42,697 nt of DNA from Myxococcota bacterium (lineage in GTDB: Bacteria; Myxococcota_A; UBA796; CAJQPC01). Within the stretch, counting starts at the first letter, position 1. The number at the start of each line of letters is the position of its first letter. The notes beneath the pieces were generated by a model. That model was not told the DNA's origin, searched no databases, and saw only the letters and a list, made by a program, of their open reading frames with translations. Location: NCBI GenBank assembly GCA_023150845.1, contig JAKLKD010000074.1, forward strand, positions 1-42,697, in the 5' to 3' direction. Made by a program: the position numbers and the translations under genes. Positions 27,012 to 35,650 of the stretch are shown here, piece by piece.

Positions 27012-27797
27012 TCAGGCGCCGAGCGCCAGCCGCGCCCGCACGACGTAATCGTCGAGGTCGTCCCAGACCGAGACCTCCTCGGGGAGCTTCGAACGATCGT
27101 GGGCCTCGGTGAGCGCGGCGTCGAGGGCGTCTAGCGCCGGGTTGTGGTGCGCGACCTCCTCCGCAGAGATGCCGCCCTTCTCTTCGCCGTGCACCTTCCG
27201 CTCGATGAGCGCCTCGACGGCGAGGCGATCGATCGGCGCGGCCTGCTCCCGCAACAGCGTCGGCAGGTTCGCCTCGATCACCCCGGCTCGCAGGGCGTAG
27301 ATGCCCGTCAGCGCGACGCGGTAGGCGTAGAGCAGCTCCTTGACCGTCGCCGAGGGCTTCGCCAAGAGCTTTCGTTGGGAGCCCAAGAAGCCCCGGTAAT
27401 GGAAGTACAAGGGGCGGATCATACAGCCGCGCCCGATCTCCCGCAGCTCATCCAGCCAGGGACCGCCGTGCACCACGAGGGGGCTCGTGAGCTGCTCTAA
27501 GACGTAGCCGTTGCGGCGGGTCATGAGCCCGACGAACTTGCTCAGGTCATGGGCGACCCAGTCGAGCTCCAGGCCCCGGACCTCACCGAGCACGACCCGG
27601 GTGTCCTCAAAAGGCCGCAGGCGCAGGACCTCCCGGAGCGGCGCGACGAAGGCGCCGCGCAGGTCGACGTCGGAGTCCGGCGAGCAGAAGCCGTAGAGGT
27701 GCGCGCCGCTCACCGTCGCGAAGAGCGGCTGGGGGCCACGGTTGAGCAGCTCCACGAGCGCGGCCCGGGCGTCATCAGGGAGCACAGCGAAGGGCAC
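27012..27797 (-). CDS. RlaP-type predicted nucleotidyltransferase (PF10127-like)
   Basis: 261 residues. The GTG start has GAGG 6 bases upstream, placed directly after the helicase stop (12-base gap). Pol-beta-fold nucleotidyltransferase motif: SGAHLYGFCSPDSDVDLRG (30-48), with metal ligands D43 and D45; a third acidic residue is likely D77 in LELDWVAHD. The middle is helical (RNGYVLEQLTSPLVVHG, YFHYRGFLGSQRKLL), as in the RNA-ligase-associated RlaP family. No RNA ligase gene is next to it here. It probably adds a nucleotide to nucleic acid or a small substrate in repair. Coupling to a SWIM/SNF2 helicase and proximity to lexA fit a repair role, by inference. Confidence 0.82.
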   Translation of the reverse strand: MPFAVLPDDARAALVELLNRGPQPLFATVSGAHLYGFCSPDSDVDLRGAFVAPLREVLRLRPFEDTRVVLGEVRGLELDWVAHDLSKFVGLMTRRNGYVLEQLTSPLVVHGGPWLDELREIGRGCMIRPLYFHYRGFLGSQRKLLAKPSATVKELLYAYRVALTGIYALRAGVIEANLPTLLREQAAPIDRLAVEALIERKVHGEEKGGISAEEVAHHNPALDALDAALTEAHDRSKLPEEVSVWDDLDDYVVRARLALGA

Positions 27798-27809
27798 AGC
27801 GTACCTCGG

Positions 27810-30800
27810 TCAGAGTCCGTCAGGAGGCGCCGCGAACACCGCGGCCAGGTCCTCCACAGACAGCCTTGCCACGTCTATCCCGCCGTCGTCCACCGCAGCG
27901 TGCAGAAGCGCGCGCTTCTGGGCGTGGAGCGCGAGCACCTGCTCCTCTACGGTGCCCTCAGCGACGAGGCGATACACGCTCACGGGCCGGGTCTGACCGA
28001 GCCGGTGGGCACGATCCGTGGCCTGATCCTCCACCGCCGGGTTCCACCAAGGATCGAGGTGAAAGACGTGATCGGCGGCGGTGAGGTTGAGCCCCGCGCC
28101 GCCAGCCTTGAGGCTCACCAAGAAGACGGGCGGGCCGTCATCGGCCTGGAAGCGGTCCACGAGGCGCATTCGGTCTCGGGTGGCGCCTTCGAGCAAGAGC
28201 CAGCTCACGCCCCCACGATCGAGGCGATCGGCGACGAGGCGGAGCAGGCTCGGCCACTGGGAGAAGACGAGGCTCTTGTGCCCCTCGGCGATGGCCGTCT
28301 CTAAGGACTCCATGAGCACGTCGAGCTTCGCCGAGCCCTCGACGAGCCGCGCCTCGGGGAAAGGCAGCAGCGCGGGGTGGCAGCAGGCCTGGCGCAGCCG
28401 GGTGAGGGCCTCCAGGACATGAAGCGTCGCCCGCTCGATGCCGACCTCGTCTACCTGGGCCATGACCGAGCTGCGGTAGCTGTCGCGCACCTGGTCGTAG
28501 AGCGCCCGCTGGGCCCGGGGCAAGGTGACGCGCAGGGTGACCTCCTGCACCGGGGGCAGCTCCGTCGCGACCTTGGACTTGAGCCGCCGCAAGAGGAAGG
28601 GCCGCACCCGCTGGCGTAAGGCCGCGACGGCCTCGGCGTCGCCCCGGCGCACGGGCTCGCCGTAGCGGCGGGTGAACTGCGCGCGTGAGCCAAAGAAGCC
28701 GGGCATCAAGAACTGCATGAGGCTCCACAGCTCGTGGAGGTCGTTCTCGATGGGGGTGCCGGTGAGGGCGAGGCGCCGCTCGGCCTTGAGCGCCCTCGCC
28801 GCCCGGGCGACCTGGCTGTCGGGGTTCTTGATGTTCTGGGCCTCGTCGAGCACCACGCAGCGCCAGTGCACGGCGCCCAACCGCTCGGCGTCGAGGCGTA
28901 AGAGCGCGTAGCTCGTGATCACGAGCTCGTCGCAGAAGTCCGGGTTGTCCCAGCGCCGCGGGCCTTCGTGTACGCGGGGGCGCAGACCCGGCGCGAAGCG
29001 TTCGGCCTCGCGGCGCCAGTTGATGAGCACCGAGCTCGGGGCCACGACCAGAGCCGGGCCGGTGCGGGGCTGGTCAGCGAGCACGGCGAGGGCCTGCACG
29101 GTCTTGCCGAGGCCCATCTCGTCGGCGAGGCAGCCAGCGAGGCCGACCTCGTGGAGCCAAGACATCCAGCGGTAGCCGTCGAGCTGGTAGGGGCGCAGCG
29201 TCGCGGTGAAGCCCGGCGGCAGGGGGCGATCAGGCACGCCCTCGACCCCGTCCAGGCGGCGGAGCACCGCCTGCCAGGCCCGGGTGTCCCCCTCAGCCTC
29301 CTCCAAGAGCGGCGCGGCCAGAGCGACGGCGTGGCCGCCTAGGGCCCCGCCCGCGCCCCGGCGCAGCTCCTCCAGCTCGCCCAGCCGGGCGCCATGACGG
29401 CGGAGCCACTCCTCGGGCAGCCGCGCCAAGGCCCCGGCACCGAGGCGCACGACGGAGCGCCCGGCGAGCCAAGACTCCAGCACCGTCATCACCGAGACCT
29501 CGTCGCCGTCGATCTCAAAGAGCGCGCGCAGCTCAAACCAGTCCGTGCCCGAGCCCACGACGACCCTGGGGCGCAGGGTGCCCTTCACGCGGTCACGCAG
29601 CAGGCGATCCTGGCCGTAGATCGTGAGCATCGGCGCGAGCCCCGGCACCCGCTCGGTCAAGAAGCCCGTCGCCGCCTCGCCGCGCAGGCGCAGGGGCAGC
29701 CCCTCGGGCACCAGGGTGGCGACGACCTCGGTGACCTCGGCCTCCCAGGCCCGATCCCGGAGCAGCCAGCGCGGCTCGTCGTCCTCTTGGGGGAGCGGCA
29801 GGGCGGCGCGGGGATCGCCGTCTTTGACCACGAGCACGTGGCTGCCGAGGCTGTAGGCGAAGCGAAGCTCGGCGACGAGCTCCGGGCCGTCCTCACGCAG
29901 CTCCAGACGCGCCTCGCGGCCATCAGCGCCGACCAAGGGCCCGCCGTCAAAGGCCTCGATGCGCACCGGCAGCGCGCTCACGCCGACAAAACGCTCGACG
30001 AAGGAGCGCACCTCCCCCTCAGGCACCCGGGGGAGCGGCGTGGTGAGCAGCTCGACGCAGCCCGCCGGGAAGCGTGGGCTCAGCGGCCGCAGGGCGCCGT
30101 CGCCGAGCGCGAGCCAGGTCGTGCCCCAGCCCACCACGGCCCGGACCTCCGGGGACCAGCGCAGGTGCAGCCCGCCGAGCTCATCTTGGGCCTCGCTGAC
30201 GCAGATCTCCGGGCAGACCGGCTCCCGGGTGACGAGGATGGGCTCCCCGTCGAGGCGCACGTCATCGGCCTTCGCTAAGGCGCCGAGGAGCTGATCCTCA
30301 AGCTGACCGACGAGGCGCTCCATGGGCTCCCGCATGCCTCGCCAGGACCGCCGCAGCGTCTCCAGCAGCTCGGTGCGGGCCTCCCAGGCCTCGTGGAACA
30401 CCTTGTCTTCAGCGCGGAGGCCCCGGAGCTTGGCGTGCACCTGGGGCCAGCTCTTCGGGCAGGCCGTGGGCTGCATCGGCTCGCCCTTCTTGCTCAGGCG
30501 CACGAGGCTCCGCTGAATCTCCCAGCGGGACTCGCCGCCGAAGTCCGCCGCGCGGCAGAGGTCGTAGCGGATCCAGCCGTCGCGGTCGGCGCGCTTCACC
30601 GGGGGGATGAGCGCCTGGTGCCGCTCGGCGGGGTAGAGCACGAGCTGCCAGCTCGGCTTCTGGAGCCACTCCCGGCCCTCGGCGTCGCTCCAGGCCATGA
30701 GCAAGAGCACGGCGGTGATGTGCTCGCAGCTCTGGGTCATCGAGAAGGAGCAGCTACAGTGCAGGCTCGTCGGCAGCACGGGCTGGTCGGCGCGGCCGTA

Positions 30801-31001
30801 GTAGGTGACGCGGTGCTCGTCGAAGGTCCAGGCGAGGCGCCGCGGGTCACCCTTCGGCGCGCGCTGCACCTGGACGAGGGCGGCCTCGGCGACGGCCTCG
30901 GTGACCACACGCCGAAACAGCACCTTCATCAAGAGCGCGACCCGCTCCGCGGTCAACAGACCCGGCGGCGGGGTGCTCTGCGCCTCACCAGTCGGCTCCA
31001 T
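27810..31001 (-). CDS. SNF2-family helicase with N-terminal SWIM zinc finger
   Basis: 1063 residues from the ATG at 31001, which has GGAGG 5 bases upstream; the frame stays open 15 codons further. The SWIM finger is HCSCSFSMTQSCEH with C82, C84, C92 and H94. A central region follows without known motifs. The SNF2 ATPase begins near 590: motif I DEMGLGKT (K633), motif II VLDEAQNIKN (a DEAQ variant), TGTPIEND, and motif VI ATDRAHRLGQTRPV near the C-terminus. HepA/SWIM-SNF2 proteins translocate on duplex DNA and remodel nucleoprotein or transcription complexes. The last base is 12 bases from the nucleotidyltransferase start, so the two form an operon. Confidence 0.93.
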   Translation of the reverse strand: MEPTGEAQSTPPPGLLTAERVALLMKVLFRRVVTEAVAEAALVQVQRAPKGDPRRLAWTFDEHRVTYYGRADQPVLPTSLHCSCSFSMTQSCEHITAVLLLMAWSDAEGREWLQKPSWQLVLYPAERHQALIPPVKRADRDGWIRYDLCRAADFGGESRWEIQRSLVRLSKKGEPMQPTACPKSWPQVHAKLRGLRAEDKVFHEAWEARTELLETLRRSWRGMREPMERLVGQLEDQLLGALAKADDVRLDGEPILVTREPVCPEICVSEAQDELGGLHLRWSPEVRAVVGWGTTWLALGDGALRPLSPRFPAGCVELLTTPLPRVPEGEVRSFVERFVGVSALPVRIEAFDGGPLVGADGREARLELREDGPELVAELRFAYSLGSHVLVVKDGDPRAALPLPQEDDEPRWLLRDRAWEAEVTEVVATLVPEGLPLRLRGEAATGFLTERVPGLAPMLTIYGQDRLLRDRVKGTLRPRVVVGSGTDWFELRALFEIDGDEVSVMTVLESWLAGRSVVRLGAGALARLPEEWLRRHGARLGELEELRRGAGGALGGHAVALAAPLLEEAEGDTRAWQAVLRRLDGVEGVPDRPLPPGFTATLRPYQLDGYRWMSWLHEVGLAGCLADEMGLGKTVQALAVLADQPRTGPALVVAPSSVLINWRREAERFAPGLRPRVHEGPRRWDNPDFCDELVITSYALLRLDAERLGAVHWRCVVLDEAQNIKNPDSQVARAARALKAERRLALTGTPIENDLHELWSLMQFLMPGFFGSRAQFTRRYGEPVRRGDAEAVAALRQRVRPFLLRRLKSKVATELPPVQEVTLRVTLPRAQRALYDQVRDSYRSSVMAQVDEVGIERATLHVLEALTRLRQACCHPALLPFPEARLVEGSAKLDVLMESLETAIAEGHKSLVFSQWPSLLRLVADRLDRGGVSWLLLEGATRDRMRLVDRFQADDGPPVFLVSLKAGGAGLNLTAADHVFHLDPWWNPAVEDQATDRAHRLGQTRPVSVYRLVAEGTVEEQVLALHAQKRALLHAAVDDGGIDVARLSVEDLAAVFAAPPDGL

Positions 31002-31053
31002 CGGGGCCTCCGATCCCCTGCTATGGCCGTCATGGCCCCGGCGCAAGCGCGGC

Positions 31054-31860
31054 TCAGCGCACCCAGATCTGAATCTCGCTCACCACGACGTCTTCAGGGC
31101 TGCCCTGGTCAGCGACCTCCCAGCGCAGCTCTTCAGAGGGCGGCAGGCGCTCCTCCGGCCAGGACCAGACGCGCTCGCCATAGAGCCAAGAGTTCCAGTG
31201 CATCCCCCACTCTCCGCCGATCTTGGACTCCAGGCGCTCGGTGCCGAACTTGAGGTAGCCCCGGCAGTCGTCCGGGGGCTCACCCCAGCCGCCCTCGCCG
31301 TGCACGTCGTCGTGCTGGCTGGCCTCGGTCGAGGCCCCGCCGCGCCAGGCGCCGCGCCAGGTCTCAAAGGTGAACGGGAGCCGCGCCGTGGCGCGAACGG
31401 CGACGGTGAAGCAGCCCTCGACGCTCACCGGATCGAGCATGAAGGCGTCATCATCGAGCCAGCCCTGCTCGCCGAGGCCGTCGCCCGCCACGAGCTCAAA
31501 GCTCATCCAGCCCTGCTCGCGGATGAGCGCGCCGTCGATGCGGGTGAAGCCGCCCGCGGCCATGTCGCAGGTGACCTCAAAGGGCTCGGCCCCTTGGCCG
31601 TCGCCGTCGGGATCGATGGTGTAGACGCCGTCCGGCGCGCCGGGGCGGCGGGTGAGGTGCTCCAAGCAGGTGCGCGGCGTCGCGCAGGCGCCGGCCTCGC
31701 CCGGGCGGCGCGCGTCGACGACGCAGTCCAAGTTCGTGTCACCCAAAGCGGCGAGCGCGCCGGCGGTGACGTCCATCTCTTCGTAATCGCCCCAGCCAGT
31801 GTCATGAGCGATGGGCGCGGTGCGGCAGCCGAGCGCCGCGAGCGCGATGAGCGCGAGCAT
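31054..31860 (-). CDS. Fibrinogen-like-domain lipoprotein
   Basis: 268 residues from the ATG at 31860, with GGAGG 6 bases upstream; two Mets further upstream lack such a site. The N-terminus MLALIALAALGC is a lipobox signal with Cys12. A stretch around 80-110 (GVYTIDPDGDGQGAEPFEVTCDMAAGGFTRID, quoted here as two parts GVYTIDPDGDG and EPFEVTCDM) matches the start of fibrinogen C-terminal-like domains. Later WLDDDAFMLDPVSVEGCFTV and a Trp-rich C-terminal half (GEWGMHWNSWLYGE) follow. Such domains bind glycans or proteins on surfaces. It is likely anchored in the outer membrane. The full domain is not certain because the classic calcium-site pattern is not obvious. Confidence 0.78.
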   Translation of the reverse strand: MLALIALAALGCRTAPIAHDTGWGDYEEMDVTAGALAALGDTNLDCVVDARRPGEAGACATPRTCLEHLTRRPGAPDGVYTIDPDGDGQGAEPFEVTCDMAAGGFTRIDGALIREQGWMSFELVAGDGLGEQGWLDDDAFMLDPVSVEGCFTVAVRATARLPFTFETWRGAWRGGASTEASQHDDVHGEGGWGEPPDDCRGYLKFGTERLESKIGGEWGMHWNSWLYGERVWSWPEERLPPSEELRWEVADQGSPEDVVVSEIQIWVR

Positions 31861-31964
31861 GATTGTCCTCCGATTTGACCCGAAGAACATATCGGGCCCC
31901 CCAGCCATAATTTGTCCGCAAGGCCCGTCAGGCCCGCCTTTTCTTCCGCGCTCAGAACCCAGAA

Positions 31965-32258
31965 TTACTCAGTTTCAAACCGGTAAATCGTGGACCCTGG
32001 CGGAGCGACCAGCAGCTCCTGCGCGGCGAGGCGCTGGACGCCGATCCGGTCTTTGTCCATCGCCCGAATCTGGCGCCTTAGCGCAGCGTTCTCCCGCTCG
32101 ATCTCGGCGAGGCGAAGCTCGGTCTCGCCGATCTGCGCGCGGAGCTCATGGCGCCGAACGAGGCCGTGATCGCCAAAGATGGCCATGAGCACCACCGAGC
32201 CCATGAGCACGAAGGGCACGATCGTCATGACGAGGCGACGAGCGAGGAGAGCGTTCAT
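31965..32258 (-). CDS. ftsB: FtsB/DivIC-like septum formation initiator
   Basis: 97 residues with a short cytosolic N-terminus, one membrane helix at about 10-29 (VMTIVPFVLMGSVVLMAIFG), and then a periplasmic coiled coil (about 35-70, ELRAQIGETELRLAEIERENAALRRQ, given here as ELRAQIGETELRLAE plus IERENAALRR). The end, LAAQELLVAPPGSTIYRF, matches the family's conserved C-terminal pattern (ExxLxxPGExxYRF). FtsB links FtsL and FtsQ in the divisome. There is no enolase gene nearby, the usual neighbour, and the upstream genes are an ExbB/ExbD pair. The ribosome site is not obvious, but a good promoter lies about 70 bases upstream. Confidence 0.82.
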   Translation of the reverse strand: MNALLARRLVMTIVPFVLMGSVVLMAIFGDHGLVRRHELRAQIGETELRLAEIERENAALRRQIRAMDKDRIGVQRLAAQELLVAPPGSTIYRFETE

Positions 32259-32326
32259 CGGTGGCAGCCGCAGCGGGGTTCAGCAGGGATGGCCACGCCG
32301 CAGGCGCGATCGGGCGGGCGATCCTC

Positions 32327-32354
32327 AGTATATGAAACGATCGGAGAACGTCAA
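32327..32354 (-). promoter_or_regulatory. Sigma-70-type promoter upstream of ftsB
   Basis: On the minus strand TTGACG (32354-32349) and TATACT (32332-32327) are separated by 16 bases. That is five of six matches at each hexamer (-35 TTGACA; -10 TATAAT), in a genome where such AT-rich words are scarce. Transcription should start near 32320 and leave a leader of about 60 bases before the ftsB ATG at 32258. It begins 10 bases after the end of the exbD-like gene, so ftsB can be expressed on its own. Confidence 0.65.
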
Positions 32355-32364
32355 GGAGGATCGA

Positions 32365-32805
32365 CTAGTTGCCCGGCGTCTCATCAGGCGACTTCGAGCC
32401 CTGCCCTTGCGGATCCGTGGCGATCGCGATGCGGGACAGCCCGTGGCGGCGCGCGAGGTCCATCACGGTGACCACCCGGCCATGATCCACGGCAGCGTCG
32501 GCCTTGATGATCACGAGCGAGGACGGATCCTTCAGCGCCACGGCGCGCAGGCGCGCGTCGAGGTCCTTCCGCGTCACGGGCTGATCATCGACGTAGACCT
32601 CCCCCTTCTCGGTGAGCCAAAGGGTGATCTGCTCCTTGTCTGAGAGCACGACCTCGGCGCTGGAGCGGGGCAGATCCACCTGGATGCCCGGCGCCGAGAT
32701 GAAGGTCGTGGACACCATAAAGAACAGCACGAGCTGGAAGATGATGTCGATGAGGGGCGTGATGTCGAGGGTCGGCATCACCCGCCGCGTGGCGCGGAAC
32801 TTCAC
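32365..32805 (-). CDS. Second ExbD/TolR family protein
   Basis: 146 residues, GTG start in a 4-base overlap with the ExbB-like gene. It has the membrane motif TLDITPLIDIIFQLVLFFMV with the proton-relay Asp of PLID at about 20, then the periplasmic domain (ITLWLTEKGEVYVDDQPVTR, SLVIIKADAAVDHGRVVTVM). The C-terminus ends in a short polar tail. It is paired with its own ExbB but no TonB or TolA is nearby, so it may serve a Tol-like role in envelope constriction or energise an effector encoded elsewhere. It differs clearly from the ExbD at 4362. Confidence 0.88.
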   Translation of the reverse strand: MKFRATRRVMPTLDITPLIDIIFQLVLFFMVSTTFISAPGIQVDLPRSSAEVVLSDKEQITLWLTEKGEVYVDDQPVTRKDLDARLRAVALKDPSSLVIIKADAAVDHGRVVTVMDLARRHGLSRIAIATDPQGQGSKSPDETPGN

Positions 32806-33440
32806 TCCGCGCTCCCGGCGCTCGGGCGCTCGGCGCTGGGCTCCGCCGCCACGCGGTCGAGCAGCTCAAGGGCGGCCTCCTCCATGTCGAGGAGCAGGTC
32901 GTCCACCCGGGAGAGCAGCCAGCGGTGGGCCATGAGCGCGGGGATGCCGACGCTCAGCCCGGCGAAGGTCGTGACCAAAGCCGTCGAGATGCCCCCGGCG
33001 AGCTGGCCGACCTGGCCGATGCCGCCCTCCTCGATCACCCGAAAGGTGAGGATCATGCCCCAGACCGTGCCCAAGAGGCCGAGCAAGGGCGCGATCGCCG
33101 CGACGATCCCGACGATCCCCGAGTAACGCTCGAGCTCCGCGGCCTCCCGGCGGCCCACCTCTTCAGCGAGCTCCTTCACCTCGGACCGCACCCGGCCGCG
33201 GCCGCGCAGAACCGCCTCCGCCACCCGGCCCCAAGGCGAGTCCGACTGCCGACAGGCGATGAGCGCGTCCTCGAAGCGCCCCTGGCGCACCAGGTCCATC
33301 ACCATCACCCGGAGGCTGCGCGGCAGCACCCGCCCCTGCCGGAGCGCCCAGAGGCGCTCCAAGAACGCCGCCAGCCCCACGACCGAGCAGAGCCCGATGG
33401 GGATCATGAGAGGACCACCGCTCTTCAAGAACTCGAACAA
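32802..33440 (-). CDS. Second MotA/TolQ/ExbB proton channel protein
   Basis: About 212 residues. I chose the TTG at 33440, since GGAG lies 6 bases before it and the result begins FEFLKSGGPLMIPIGL, the family's usual start. The frame also opens at a TTG at 33497, but that TTG is part of TTGACA, more likely a -35 box than a start. Helix 1 follows, and then the TM2-TM3 hairpin VAAIAPLLGLLGTVWGMILT and GGISTALVTTFAGLSVGIPA. Its stop overlaps the ExbD-like gene by 4 bases. The TolQ versus ExbB choice is open. The adjoining FtsB-like gene makes a division-related Tol role plausible. Confidence 0.88.
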   Translation of the reverse strand: MFEFLKSGGPLMIPIGLCSVVGLAAFLERLWALRQGRVLPRSLRVMVMDLVRQGRFEDALIACRQSDSPWGRVAEAVLRGRGRVRSEVKELAEEVGRREAAELERYSGIVGIVAAIAPLLGLLGTVWGMILTFRVIEEGGIGQVGQLAGGISTALVTTFAGLSVGIPALMAHRWLLSRVDDLLLDMEEAALELLDRVAAEPSAERPSAGSAE

Positions 33441-33555
33441 GACCGGCTCCAGGTGTGGCGCTCGGCTCAACTTCGCCGCTCGCCGGGCGCGTGTCAACCG
33501 CGCTCACCGGGCGTCACGGCCGCCAGCCCAGGGCGGAGTGTGTCACGATGCGCGT

Positions 33556-34659
33556 ATGGACCGCCTCACCCCTCCAGCACGGCTGAAGCTCCCGCTCACG
33601 CTGCTCACCCTCGTGCTCCTCGGGCTGAGCCTCACCCCGGGCTGCCGCGTCGGTTACCTCGTGCGCTCGGGCTACTTCCAGGCCGAGCTGCTGCTCTCCC
33701 GGGAGCCCGTCGCGGAGGTTCGCGCCTCGGGCACGCTCAGCGAGGAGGCGCTCACCCGGCTCGACCTCGTCGCTGACGTGAAGGCCTGGGGCCGGGAGAT
33801 GGGGCTCAGCGCCACGGACAACTACGAGACCGTCGCCGTGCGCTGGCAGCGGCAGATCTGGAACGTGAGCGCCTGTGAGCCCCTCTCGTTCACGCCGCGG
33901 ACCTGGTGGTTCCCCATCGTCGGGACGATGCCTTACCTCGGCTACTTCCGTAAGGAGGACGCCGAGGCCCGGGCCGAGGCCCTGCGCGAGGACGAGCTCG
34001 ACGTCTATGTGCGCACGGCCGGGGCCTACTCCACCTTGGGCTGGTTTAAGGACCCCATCCTCCCCCAGATGTTGACCTGGGACGACTTCAACCTCGCCGA
34101 CACCGTGCTGCACGAGCTCGCCCACGCGACCTTGTGGGTGCCGGGCTCGGTCAAGTTCAACGAGAGCTTCGCCAACTTCGTCGGGGAGATCGCCGCCTTA
34201 CGTTACCTCCAGGAGCGGCGCGGCAGCCACGACCCCGAGCTCGCCCGGGCCATCGGCCGCATGGAGGACCTGCGCGTCTATCGTGCGCTCCAGCACGCCC
34301 TCTACCAAGAGCTCAGCGCGCTCTATGAGGATCCCGCGCTCTCCGATGACGAGAAGCTCGCTCGGAAGCAGGAGATCCTCACCGTGGAGTGGCCCGCCCG
34401 GGTGGCCGCGGCGCCGTTCAACGACCCCACGAAGTTCGTCGAGGCCGCCACGAAGGGCGTGTGGAACAACGCCCGGCTGATGCAGTTCAAGACCTACAAC
34501 ACCCATGAGGACGTGTTCGCCGCGGTCTTGGAGCAGGAGGACGGCGACATCTTACGTTTCATCGAGCGTGTCGGCGAGCTGACCCGCCGCGAGCGCGACC
34601 CCTTCGCCGCCCTGCGGCGCGGCGCGGGCCTGCCGGAGGAGCCAGAGCAGGCGGAATAA
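33556..34659 (+). CDS. Predicted aminopeptidase lipoprotein (PF10023-like)
   Basis: 367 residues from the ATG at 33556. A signal and lipobox are visible: [14 protein letters not shown], then [19 protein letters not shown], the typical entry of this family. The zinc site is HELAH (H186, E187, H190), followed by [12 protein letters not shown] with E203, so it is a gluzincin type. Family members are called predicted aminopeptidases, but substrates are not well established. It should be attached to a membrane on the periplasmic side. No clear ribosome site precedes the ATG, and the divergent ExbB-like gene shares the 115-base gap upstream. Confidence 0.85.
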   Translation: MDRLTPPARLKLPLTLLTLVLLGLSLTPGCRVGYLVRSGYFQAELLLSREPVAEVRASGTLSEEALTRLDLVADVKAWGREMGLSATDNYETVAVRWQRQIWNVSACEPLSFTPRTWWFPIVGTMPYLGYFRKEDAEARAEALREDELDVYVRTAGAYSTLGWFKDPILPQMLTWDDFNLADTVLHELAHATLWVPGSVKFNESFANFVGEIAALRYLQERRGSHDPELARAIGRMEDLRVYRALQHALYQELSALYEDPALSDDEKLARKQEILTVEWPARVAAAPFNDPTKFVEAATKGVWNNARLMQFKTYNTHEDVFAAVLEQEDGDILRFIERVGELTRRERDPFAALRRGAGLPEEPEQAE

Positions 34660-34666
34660 CGCGGTT

Positions 34667-34683
34667 CTGGATCTCCGCTCCAG
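34667..34683 (+). terminator. Weak hairpin after the aminopeptidase gene
   Basis: CTGGA (34667-34671) and TCCAG (34679-34683) are perfectly complementary with a 7-base loop. The hairpin lies 7 bases after the stop codon, followed by CCTTTGT with only a short T run. It could be a weak intrinsic terminator separating this gene from the sigma factor gene. Confidence 0.2.
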
Positions 34684-34713
34684 CCTTTGTCCCCTCCGCG
34701 CGCCGATCTGTGG

Positions 34714-34719
34714 CATAAC
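34714..34719 (+). promoter_or_regulatory. Possible -10 element for the sigma factor gene
   Basis: CATAAC is close to TATAAT and is the most AT-rich hexamer in the 103-base gap. No good -35 stands at 16-18 bases upstream, so this is weak and could need a different sigma factor. The start codon GTG lies 43 bases downstream. Confidence 0.2.
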
Positions 34720-34762
34720 GGAGGCTGCCCGCTTGGACCGCTTCCACGTAGGAGGGTGCGAC

Positions 34763-35650
34763 GTGCGCCGCAATCGCGGAACAGTAGGCCACTTTGAGCC
34801 AGAAGACGGGCTTCAAAGCGCGCTGCTGAGCACATACCTCCGCCACATGGGCGGCATCCCGCTCCTGTCTCGCGCCGATGAGCTTGAGGTCGCGACCCGT
34901 GTGCGTGAGGGCGGCCCGGAGGCCGATCTCGCCCGGGTCATCCTCATCAACGCGAACCTCCGCCTCGTCGTCTCGTTGGCCAAGCAGTACAGCTACCGCG
35001 GCCTGCCGATGCCCGATCTCATCCAAGAGGGCAACATCGGGCTCATGCGCGCCGTGGAGAAGTTCGACCCCTCCCGGGGCTTCAAGTTCTCGACCTACGC
35101 CTCATGGTGGATCCGCCAGTCCATCGCCCGGGCCGTCGAGTCCCAGATCCGCACCATCCGCATCCCGATCTACAAGCTGGAGCTGGTCAACAAGATCAAC
35201 CAGACCCAGCGGAAGCTGTTCCAGGAGCTCGGCCGCGAGGCCAGCTACGACGAGGTCGCCGAGCGGCTCAACATCGACGTCGAGAAGATTCACGCCGTCC
35301 TCCGCCTCACCCGTGAGCCGCTCAGCCTCGACAGCCCCGTCGGCGACGAGCAGGAGTCCACCCTCGCCGACTTCATCGAGGCCGAGGAGACCCCGCACCC
35401 CACGGACACGATGGAGGAGGCCGCGATGCGGGAGGAGGTCTACAACGTGCTCGGCGGCCTCAGCCCCCGCGAAGAGAAGGTGCTGCGGATGCGCTACGGC
35501 ATCGGCGAGCCCAACACCTACTCGCTGGAGGAGATCGGCCTGCAGTTCAACCTGACCCGGGAGCGAATCCGGCAGATTGAGCTCAAGGCGCTCCGCAAGC
35601 TGCGCCAGGCGCGGAAGCGGCGGTCGAGCGCCCTGCGTGAGCCCGACTGA
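34763..35650 (+). CDS. RNA polymerase sigma-70 family factor, short group-2 type
   Basis: 295 residues from the GTG at 34763, which has AGGAGG 7 bases upstream; a TTG at 34733 would add ten residues without such a site. It has region 1.2 ([20 protein letters not shown]), regions 2.1-2.4 ([54 protein letters not shown]), region 3 and region 4.2 ([20 protein letters not shown]). It lacks region 1.1 and the large RpoD insertion. In the region 2-3 linker there is QRKLFQELG (from Q149), close to the RpoH-box word QRKLFFNLR. It is probably an alternative factor similar to RpoS/RpoH or myxobacterial SigB/SigC types; which genes it serves is not visible. Confidence 0.92.
   Translation: MRRNRGTVGHFEPEDGLQSALLSTYLRHMGGIPLLSRADELEVATRVREGGPEADLARVILINANLRLVVSLAKQYSYRGLPMPDLIQEGNIGLMRAVEKFDPSRGFKFSTYASWWIRQSIARAVESQIRTIRIPIYKLELVNKINQTQRKLFQELGREASYDEVAERLNIDVEKIHAVLRLTREPLSLDSPVGDEQESTLADFIEAEETPHPTDTMEEAAMREEVYNVLGGLSPREEKVLRMRYGIGEPNTYSLEEIGLQFNLTRERIRQIELKALRKLRQARKRRSSALREPD

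Noticed and set aside
31861-31964. Promoter for the fibrinogen-like lipoprotein
   Set aside because: AT-rich words such as TATGTT and AAATTATGG occur, but no properly spaced -35 partner could be found, so I did not annotate one.
33441-33497. TTG at 33497 as start of the second ExbB
   Set aside because: The codon belongs to TTGACA, a plausible -35 box; the added residues are Arg/Ala-rich and atypical, and the TTG at 33440 has a good ribosome site.
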